A stretch of DNA of 5,238 nucleotides, from assembly GCA_028822745.1 (NCBI GenBank), contig JAPKCZ010000189.1, positions 1 to 5,238 of the forward strand, read 5' to 3'. The translations under genes were made by a program, and so were the position numbers. The DNA comes from Kiritimatiellia bacterium (lineage in GTDB: Bacteria; Verrucomicrobiota; Kiritimatiellia; UBA8416; JAIOPI01). Within the stretch, counting starts at the first letter, position 1; every line of letters starts with the position of its first letter. Below the pieces are notes generated by a model. That model saw nothing but the letters and a program-made list of their open reading frames with translations, was not told the origin of the DNA and ran no database searches. Of the stretch, positions 1 through 5,238 are shown in pieces.

Positions 1-1
1 C

Positions 2-1516
2 CGCATGATCAACTCCCGTGTTCGGGTCCTGTTCTTGCTCGTGCTTTTTCTGTCGCTAACCATCGTGCTTGCCATCTTTGGCTTGGTGGTCGCGGCCGTC
101 TTCCGAATGTACCCTTCGTCTATTTTCCCCTGCCTGATTCAGGTTCCGCTGGCGATTGCTATCGGTCTATGGTTGCACCGCAAGGGCTTGAATCTGCTGA
201 TCCCGTCCATCATTGCGCTGGTCCTTATGTACGCGAGTGTGCTCTACGGCGATGTTGGCCCACTAGGGGCCTTCAATGCCGCGCTGCAGGGGTGGACGAT
301 CATGGCTTGGGTCACGGCGCTGCTCGTGTACTCGTACGTCGCGTCTGTATTGCCCGTCTGGCTTTTGCTGCAACCGCGCGACTACATCAACAGCCTGCAG
401 TTGATCTCTGCGCTCGGATTGATCGTGCTTGGGCTGGTGGTTGCCGCGTTCATGGGTGGCGCACCGATTGAGGGCGTGCGACCGAGCCTCGAGATCATCG
501 CACCCATGGCCAGTTTTCATCCCGCAGATGCACCGCTGATCATTCCATTCCTGTTTATCACGATCGCCTGCGGCGCGATCAGCGGATTTCACTGCTTGGT
601 GTCCTCGGGCACGTCAAGTAAGCAGATCAAATGCGAAAGTGATGCCCAGTTCATCGGATACGGAAGCATGCTGACCGAAGGTTTTCTGGCCACGCTCGTC
701 ATCCTAGCCTGCGTGGCTGGCTTGGGGCTTGGCATTCCTGGAGAAGGCGGCACCGTCCTCACGGGCACCGAGGCCTGGAGTGCGCGCTACGCCTCCTGGT
801 CGACCGCCGCCGGCCTAGGGGCCAAGGTGGGTGCCTTCGTGGATGGTGCTGCGAACTTTCTCAAAGCCCTGGGCGTGCCCGCCAGTGCCGCGATTGCCCT
901 GATGGGCGTTTTGGTAGCATCCTTTGCGGGCACCACCATGGACACGGCCTGCCGACTCCAACGTTATGTTGTGCAGGAACTCGCACGCGCCCTGCGACGC
1001 CGTGACGTATCCGGGAAGCCCGTCGCGAAACAGCCTCTCGACTTTCTGACCAATAAGCATGCCGCGACGCTCTTCGCGATTGTCACTGCAGGACTCTTGG
1101 CCGCGCTCCCCAAACCGGGCGCGGAATGGACCTTGGATACGGCCGGCACGGGTGGACTTATTCTGTGGCCCCTGTTTGGTGCGACAAATCAGCTGTTAAG
1201 CGGCCTTGCCTTTCTCGTGATTGCCTTCTGGCTGTGGCGTCGGGGAAAACCGGTCTGGATGTTCATCCTTCCCATGGTTCTCATGCTGATCATGCCGGCC
1301 TGGGCAATGATCTGGCAGATGTTTGTGCAGGCCGTGGGTTCCCAAAACTCCTGGCTGGCCGACGGCAAGTGGCTACTGATGGGCTTCGGCTTCGCGACAC
1401 TCGCATTGGAAGCGTGGATGGTCACCGAAGCCGTGCTCATCTGGCCCAAGGTCCGATCCGTCATGGAAAAGCCTCTGCCGAACCTGCCTCGAAGCGGCGG
1501 CAGCGTCACATTCTAA
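2..1516 (+). CDS. cstA: CstA/BtsT-family carbon starvation transporter, 5'-partial
   Basis: Inner-membrane transporter of the carbon starvation protein A family; characterised members take up peptides (CstA) or pyruvate (BtsT/YjiY). Substrate here is unknown. The visible 503 residues, counted from the ATG at 5, contain about a dozen hydrophobic segments. Family landmarks are ASVLPVWLLLQPRDY (113-127), PFLFITIACGAISGFH (181-196) followed by SSGTSSKQI, FAGTTMDTACRLQRY (307-321) and LWPLFGATNQLLSG (387-400). The ATG at 5 is probably not the true start. E. coli CstA is about 700 residues, with an N-terminal domain before this point. The sequence INSRVRVLFLL resembles an internal family segment, and the codon before the ATG (CGC) keeps the frame open to the edge. 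The stop is TAA at 1514-1516. The last residues lie over the end of an IS30 remnant on the other strand, so the native C-terminal tail may have been altered. Family assignment is secure; start and substrate are not. Confidence 0.93.
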   Translation, partial: RMINSRVRVLFLLVLFLSLTIVLAIFGLVVAAVFRMYPSSIFPCLIQVPLAIAIGLWLHRKGLNLLIPSIIALVLMYASVLYGDVGPLGAFNAALQGWTIMAWVTALLVYSYVASVLPVWLLLQPRDYINSLQLISALGLIVLGLVVAAFMGGAPIEGVRPSLEIIAPMASFHPADAPLIIPFLFITIACGAISGFHCLVSSGTSSKQIKCESDAQFIGYGSMLTEGFLATLVILACVAGLGLGIPGEGGTVLTGTEAWSARYASWSTAAGLGAKVGAFVDGAANFLKALGVPASAAIALMGVLVASFAGTTMDTACRLQRYVVQELARALRRRDVSGKPVAKQPLDFLTNKHAATLFAIVTAGLLAALPKPGAEWTLDTAGTGGLILWPLFGATNQLLSGLAFLVIAFWLWRRGKPVWMFILPMVLMLIMPAWAMIWQMFVQAVGSQNSWLADGKWLLMGFGFATLALEAWMVTEAVLIWPKVRSVMEKPLPNLPRSGGSVTF

Positions 1517-1613
1517 GTGCAACGTCCGCGCAGAATATCTCATTGGGAGTCATGTCGTTCAATGACTTCCTTGGGCGATTGTTAAGTGACTGCATAACAG
1601 TGGTGACGTCTCT
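1506..1613 (-). pseudogene. IS30-family transposase remnant, C-terminal tail only
   Basis: On the - strand the translation carries MQSLNNRPRKSLNDMTPNEI followed by FCADVALRM and a TGA stop at 1508-1506. The block LNNRPRK-x-L-x(3)-TP-x-E-(V/I)-F is the conserved C-terminal end of IS30-family DDE transposases, and a short tail ending in VAL-x-x before the stop is also common there. The frame stays open to an ATG at 1895, but residues before about position 95 of that frame show none of the expected IS30 features: no DDE residues, no NENxNGL or PKGT motif. Only about 35 codons are therefore transposase. The N-terminal helix-turn-helix and catalytic core are missing. The stop codon overlaps the 3' end of cstA, so the element's terminal inverted repeat, if kept, would lie inside cstA. 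I found no matching inverted repeat to the right. It cannot be active. Confidence 0.75.
1506..1613 (-). mobile_element. Relic end of an IS30-family insertion sequence
   Basis: This is the DNA counterpart of the transposase tail. One end of an IS30-type element seems to survive next to, and slightly inside, the 3' end of cstA. The minus-strand sequence GTTGCACTTAGAAT (1524-1511) covers the last codons of the transposase, a position that in this family often runs into the terminal inverted repeat. The outer boundary, target duplication and opposite end are not identifiable by eye, so limits are approximate. Confidence 0.5.
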
Positions 1614-2084
1614 CTTACGTTTGAAGGGCGCGAAGACCACAAGACGGCCATACCGAAAAGTCTTCACATGCTCGTCATGCGTGGCGTTGCTGTTGGGACT
1701 GCGCACCGGATCTTGTATACGTTGACGCGAGGCGCCAGAACGGCTCTGAATATGCTTCGAATCATAAGACGGACTCCCTACGTCCCTAGCATAAGTGCAG
1801 GCGAACAACCCCCACATGAACTTTACTGCAAGTATCGCGACGTCAGCTGGTGGCGAAATACGGTGGCGACGTTGAGCCCAGATGCGTCCATTCAATCATT
1901 GCGCCTGTTCTCGAAGATGGAGTTTGAAGCGCTTCGTATGCGTCATTCAGGAATCAAGTCGCTCCGTGCGATAGAGACGCTTTTCCCCCGGCTCCTGGGT
2001 CGCTACAGCGTTTATATTCTAGCCGATATCGTAAAGCCGATACGTGACGACAAGGCGTAGCAAACAACCGAGGTCAGCCGAGCA
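1517..2084. other. 568-base gap between convergent genes, degraded sequence
   Basis: The gap lies between the cstA stop and the nitrate reductase stop, which face each other. By hand count, base composition is about 45% G+C in 1561-1620 and 50% in 1741-1800, against about 62% in 901-960 of cstA. It holds the IS30 transposase tail at its left end and the orphan + strand frame in its middle and right. I see no tRNA-like fold, no array of repeats, and no convincing rho-independent terminator (GC stem plus T run) on either strand. Small local patterns are a 10-base perfect palindrome GAAGCGCTTC at 1926-1935 and two direct copies of TAAGTGCA at 1514-1521 and 1792-1799. Confidence 0.6.
1668..2060 (+). 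CDS. Orphan reading frame, possible tail of a broken gene
   Basis: A 130-residue frame from ATG 1668 to TAG 2058-2060, in the low-G+C gap between the two convergent genes. I do not recognise it with confidence. The first half, rich in Arg and Thr, looks random. It is antisense to the open frame that runs into the IS30 remnant. The second half looks more protein-like: RLFSKMEFEALRMRHSG, then ETLFPRLLGRYSVYIL and a short charged tail. An F-(S/T)-x-x-E-x-E-A-L helix followed by a fP-x-L-x-RY-x-VY strand is reminiscent of the C-terminus of class I SAM-dependent methyltransferases, but no SAM-binding motif is present. There is no clear ribosome binding site before 1668. If anything here is coding, it is most likely the 3' end (about 1800-2060) of a gene whose front was lost. 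It could equally be a chance frame. Confidence 0.22.
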   Translation: MLVMRGVAVGTAHRILYTLTRGARTALNMLRIIRRTPYVPSISAGEQPPHELYCKYRDVSWWRNTVATLSPDASIQSLRLFSKMEFEALRMRHSGIKSLRAIETLFPRLLGRYSVYILADIVKPIRDDKA

Positions 2085-4316
2085 TCAGGCGGGCGTTTTC
2101 GCGGCGGGCTCCACGCGAACGGCGCAGGCCTTGTATGAGGGCTGGCGCGAGTGGGGATCGAAGGACGAATCGGTCAAGCGATTGGCATGCGGATGGTGCA
2201 TCGAAATGAACACCTGCCCGGGTTGTACCGTGTAGGTGACCATCGTTTTCGCACGCATCTTGCCACGGCGCGAGGACACCACCACCCAATCTCCACGCTG
2301 GAGCTCTAGGCGCCGAGCGTCTTTAGGGTTGATCTCCACCAATGGGTCCGAGGGAGAGAGGGTTTGCAACACGGCCGATTTAGAGGTGCGTGTCCCGGTG
2401 TGCCATTCGGACACGCTGCCGCGTCCCGTGAGCAAGCAGAAGGGATAATCATCGTTAATCTTATCGAGAATTTGGCAGGGCTGGCCGAAGATGAATCGGG
2501 CTCGTTCGTCGGGATGATGAAAGCGACCGTCTTCGAATAGACGACGCTCGCTTGACTGTTCCTCGGCGCTGCCCGTGAAGGGCCACTGAATGCCCCCGGC
2601 CTTCTCAAGCATGTCGTAACCATCAATGCCTGAAAAATCGCACGGTTGTCCTGCCGACAAGGACGCTAGCTTCTGAAACACGGCTTCAGGATCCGTCCAC
2701 GACGCAAACATCTCGGCACAGCCCCAGTACTCGGCAATCAGTTTACAAATCAGGAAATCGGACAATGCTTCACCCGGCGCTTTGGACACCTTGCTAACCC
2801 GACCGATGCGCCGCTCTGAATTAATAAAGGTGCCATCCTTCTCCCCCCACCCTGCCGCAGGCAACACGAGGTCCGCACAGACAGCCGTCTCGGTGGAGTG
2901 GTACATGTCCTGCACAACAAGGAAGTCCAGTTTCTCCAGCATGTCATTAAAATGGTGCTGGTTAATCCATGAATGGGCGCCGTTCGTGGCAATCACCCAC
3001 AGCCCTTTGATTTTGCCCTGGCCGATGCCTTCGATGATCTTGTCGTAGGGCAGACTGTTGCGCTGCGGAATCGTGTCCGCCGGAATGTCGAGGATGCTGG
3101 CGACATGATCCCGGTGGGCCGGGTTTTCGAAATCGCGGCCCCCAAAAAGACAGGTCGTATTACTGAACATGCGCGACCCCATGGCGTTGCACTGACCGGT
3201 GATGGAGTTGGCCCCCGTGCCGGGGCGTCCGATATTTCCCGTCATGAGCGCTAGGCAGATAATCGCTTGCGCGGTCCGCGTGCCTTCGAAACTCTGATTC
3301 ACCCCCATCGTCCACCAGAACGATACGCGCTTGCCTTCGTGTATCAGACGCGCGAAATCCCGCAGTTGCGGAACCGAGAGCCCCGTCTTCTGACTGACGT
3401 CTTCTTCTCGAAATTGAGCCACGTGACGTTTGAACGCATAGAACCCGGACGTGTGCCGGGCGACAAAACCCTCGTCCACCCAGCCCTGCCGAATCAGAAT
3501 ATGAGCAATCCCATACAGTAGCACCAAGTCCGATTTCGGTTGCAGAGCGAGGTGACGCGTTGCCGCCATGGCCGTCTCGGTACAGCGCGGATCCACCACA
3601 ATGATTTCAGGGTTGTTCTTATTCATCATGATGCGTTCCCACATGATGGGGTGCGCGACGCATAGATTGCTCCCAACCAAAACAATCACATCGGATTCTT
3701 CAAAGTCTTTGTACGTGTACGGCGGCGCATCGAAGCCGAAGGATTGCTTGTAGGCCGCCACGGCCGTGGCCATGCACTGGCGGGTATTGCCATCCCCGTG
3801 AACCATGCCCATGCCGAATTTGGTTAAGGCACCCAAAAGCGCCATTTCTTCGGTAACGATCTGGCCGGTGCTCAGAAAGGCGACGGATTCAGGACCATGC
3901 TTTTCCTGGGTCTGTTTAAAGCGTTGGCAGAACGTCTCGAGAGCGGTCTCCCATGTCACCGGGTTCAGCTTTCCGTGGCTGTCGCGCAAGAGCGGCGTTG
4001 TCGCGCGATCGGACGCACGCAAAGGTGCCAGCGCTTCCCATCCCTTGGGGCATGCCATACCCAAATTCACGGGATAGTCTTTTGATGGCGTCACATTGAT
4101 CGCCTGACCCTGCTTCATGTGCACGTTCAACGAACATCCGGTGGAGCAGAATCCGCACACGGTCTGTGTCGTTGCGTCAGGTTGCAAACGCACCGGCACT
4201 TTTCCCAAGCCAAACTTGCCGGGGGCCAACAGTAGGTCACGGGTCAGAGGCCCGTCCGTTTGGACCATGACGGATTTCACTTTCTGAGCGATCTTCTGTG
4301 TCGTCTTGCCGATCAT
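2085..4316 (-). CDS. nasA: Molybdopterin oxidoreductase, assimilatory nitrate reductase type (NasA/NarB-like)
   Basis: Catalytic subunit of the DMSO-reductase superfamily, most likely reducing nitrate to nitrite in the cytoplasm. Residues 54-89 hold the [4Fe-4S] motif C54-x2-C57-x3-C61-x27-C89, followed by PKG with the usual basic residue K91. Cys181, in NTRQCMATAVAAYKQ, is the expected molybdenum ligand; Cys-Met at this point is typical of Nas and Nap nitrate reductases, whereas formate dehydrogenases have Sec/Cys-His. WWTMGVNQSFEGT (334-346) and TGNIGRPGTGANSITGQCNA (359-378) match the Nas central domain. The molybdopterin dinucleotide-binding domain spans about 625-735 (LTGRGSVSEWHTGTRTSKS, ending SRQPSYKACAVRV). 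Length of 743 fits NasA/NarB without the extra C-terminal [2Fe-2S] domain of some NasA. There is no twin-arginine signal in the N-terminus. ATG 4316 overlaps the anchor gene stop (ATGA) and has a good ribosome binding site. Nitrate as substrate is inferred; another oxyanion is possible. Confidence 0.88.
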   Translation of the reverse strand: MIGKTTQKIAQKVKSVMVQTDGPLTRDLLLAPGKFGLGKVPVRLQPDATTQTVCGFCSTGCSLNVHMKQGQAINVTPSKDYPVNLGMACPKGWEALAPLRASDRATTPLLRDSHGKLNPVTWETALETFCQRFKQTQEKHGPESVAFLSTGQIVTEEMALLGALTKFGMGMVHGDGNTRQCMATAVAAYKQSFGFDAPPYTYKDFEESDVIVLVGSNLCVAHPIMWERIMMNKNNPEIIVVDPRCTETAMAATRHLALQPKSDLVLLYGIAHILIRQGWVDEGFVARHTSGFYAFKRHVAQFREEDVSQKTGLSVPQLRDFARLIHEGKRVSFWWTMGVNQSFEGTRTAQAIICLALMTGNIGRPGTGANSITGQCNAMGSRMFSNTTCLFGGRDFENPAHRDHVASILDIPADTIPQRNSLPYDKIIEGIGQGKIKGLWVIATNGAHSWINQHHFNDMLEKLDFLVVQDMYHSTETAVCADLVLPAAGWGEKDGTFINSERRIGRVSKVSKAPGEALSDFLICKLIAEYWGCAEMFASWTDPEAVFQKLASLSAGQPCDFSGIDGYDMLEKAGGIQWPFTGSAEEQSSERRLFEDGRFHHPDERARFIFGQPCQILDKINDDYPFCLLTGRGSVSEWHTGTRTSKSAVLQTLSPSDPLVEINPKDARRLELQRGDWVVVSSRRGKMRAKTMVTYTVQPGQVFISMHHPHANRLTDSSFDPHSRQPSYKACAVRVEPAAKTPA

Positions 4317-5238
4317 ACAACAGGCCCTCCGGGCATGCGTGGAGCCACGCTGGTTACAAAAAACAGATGCCGTTCCAGAAGTTCACCCAGCACCAAAAAG
4401 AGAAAACTGACCAACGGTATAGCCACCAACATCCAGGTCGAGATCATGGTCGCGCCAGACAGGGCCAAGACCGGCAGCAGTACACCCCCTATCAAACCCA
4501 AGCCGTAGCGCAGCACAGTCACCCCGCGCAGTTCGCGCACAGACAGAACCGCCGCGCGGCGTGCAGGTGAATGCAGCTTGTCCTTTAAGTGAGCAAGTGA
4601 CGTCACTTCGTAGAGCAATTTGAGAGACGCCAATGCGGCCACCGTCAGACACATCGTGCGCCCCGCGGAAACGAAAAACGTCTCAAGGGCCTCGTGACTG
4701 GTCCAGCCTAGATGGATCGAAGACGCCGCCCAAATCAAGGCCAGCCCCAACACGAGCATCGTCATGAAAAACTTAAAGCCCACCGTGGGCGTGCCCCACA
4801 AAGGGCGTTGCGTGACGCCATACACCATAACCGAACAAAACACGCCCACCACGCCCGACAAGGCCACCGCCAGCGACAGCACAGGTCGCAGGTCGCGTAG
4901 CGCCTCAAGAGGCCCCATCAACCACGGGACTGAGGCCGGATTCACAAAGCTGGCCGCAAACAACATGGCCACCCCGGCATAAAGGCCAAAGACGATAATC
5001 TCGCGACTCAACCACGAGGTCTTCAACCCCAGAACCGCCCTAAACGCATAGAGAGGCCGGCCGAGATGCAACACGCTGGCGCCAAGGGCCAGCACCCCTA
5101 ACATGAACGCGCCCCCGGCATAGAGGCCACCCCCAATCATGTCAGTGCCTTTGAACAAGACACGAATGATGAAGTCCCACAGGAACGTGCCCACCGAAAG
5201 TTGCGTCAGCACCAACATGATCACCACCCTCGCCAGCG
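4313..5238 (-). CDS. DmsC/YnfH-family molybdoenzyme membrane anchor, probably 5'-partial
   Basis: Integral membrane subunit that anchors a molybdoenzyme and, in DmsC, passes electrons from menaquinol. Counting from the GTG at 5227 (304 residues), about eight hydrophobic segments are visible. DmsC signatures are SVLHLGRPLYAFRAVLG (51-67) and SWLSREIIVFGLYAG (71-85); the C-terminus has GELLERHLFF (281-290) and APRMPGG. Length is close to the usual 280-310. The start is unresolved. The frame stays open to the edge, reading Leu-Ala-Arg before the GTG. Alignment with E. coli DmsC suggests several residues lie outside the window. GTG 5227 has no usable ribosome site, while ATG 5218 has GAGGG 8 bases before it but would start inside the first membrane helix. 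The stop TGA (4315-4313) overlaps the start of the downstream nitrate reductase-type gene, so the two are one operon. Its own electron donor partner, an Fe-S subunit like DmsB, is not in the window and is expected upstream, beyond 5238. Confidence 0.87.
   Translation of the reverse strand, partial: LARVVIMLVLTQLSVGTFLWDFIIRVLFKGTDMIGGGLYAGGAFMLGVLALGASVLHLGRPLYAFRAVLGLKTSWLSREIIVFGLYAGVAMLFAASFVNPASVPWLMGPLEALRDLRPVLSLAVALSGVVGVFCSVMVYGVTQRPLWGTPTVGFKFFMTMLVLGLALIWAASSIHLGWTSHEALETFFVSAGRTMCLTVAALASLKLLYEVTSLAHLKDKLHSPARRAAVLSVRELRGVTVLRYGLGLIGGVLLPVLALSGATMISTWMLVAIPLVSFLFLVLGELLERHLFFVTSVAPRMPGGPVV
4325..4330 (-). promoter_or_regulatory. Ribosome binding site for the molybdoenzyme gene
   Basis: GGAGGG on the - strand, 8 bases before ATG 4316 and located inside the 3' end of the anchor gene. 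It supports ATG 4316 as the start. Together with the 4-base ATGA overlap it points to coupled translation of the two subunits. Confidence 0.75.

Noticed and set aside
1540..1565. Inverted repeat TCATTG...CAATGA as a terminator or regulatory hairpin
   Set aside because: It has only a 6-base stem with a 14-base loop, low G+C and no T run, and lies within the IS30 coding remnant.
1126..1725. A 199-codon + frame overlapping the end of cstA and the gap
   Set aside because: It is out of frame with the well-supported cstA, has low-complexity basic composition and no family features.
1668..1895. The N-terminal 90 or so residues of the - strand frame 1895-1506 as part of the transposase
   Set aside because: They show none of the IS30 core motifs and sit antisense to the orphan + frame; only the last 35 or so residues match the family.
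2022..2045. Repeated GCCGATA motif just right of the orphan frame's conserved-looking tail
   Set aside because: There are only two 7-base copies within a putative coding frame, too short to be a repeat array or operator without other support.
2782..3521. Several + strand open frames of 80-93 codons within the reductase gene
   Set aside because: They lie antisense to a continuous, motif-rich coding sequence and have no recognisable domains; they are shadows of the G+C-rich gene.
4313..5238. Naming the anchor dmsC and the operon a DMSO reductase
   Set aside because: The partner enzyme has a nitrate-reductase-type Cys-Met active site and no Tat signal, unlike DmsA, so a DMSO function is not supported.

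Overview
This is a bacterial window of moderately high G+C. Three protein genes are clearly supported and two of them run off the window edges. A degraded 0.57 kb stretch separates them. I see no rRNA, tRNA, CRISPR array or phage gene. The lineage cannot be fixed from this sequence. The gene set suits a free-living Gram-negative bacterium (a proteobacterium, or a planctomycete or verrucomicrobium), but that is a guess from remembered family distribution.

Left part (about 2-1516, + strand): the C-terminal, membrane-spanning portion of a CstA/BtsT-family transporter (carbon starvation protein, peptide or pyruvate uptake). The first visible methionine is probably internal, because the family's N-terminal domain should precede it and the frame is open to the window edge.

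Middle (1517-2084): a region of lower G+C between two convergent genes. It holds the C-terminal tail of an IS30-family transposase on the - strand, whose stop codon lies inside the 3' end of cstA. It also holds an orphan + strand reading frame that may be the tail of another broken gene. It reads as a scar of past insertion and deletion.

Right part (2085-5238, - strand): an operon read right to left. A DmsC/YnfH-type membrane anchor (5' end at or beyond the right edge) overlaps by ATGA a 743-residue molybdopterin oxidoreductase of the assimilatory nitrate reductase (NasA/NarB) type. The enzyme carries an N-terminal [4Fe-4S] motif, a Cys molybdenum ligand in a nitrate-reductase-like context, and no Tat signal. 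The two products probably form a membrane-tethered, cytoplasm-facing, quinol-linked reductase. An Fe-S electron-transfer subunit (DmsB-like) would be expected just outside the right edge. This anchor/catalytic pairing is the most interesting biology in the window.
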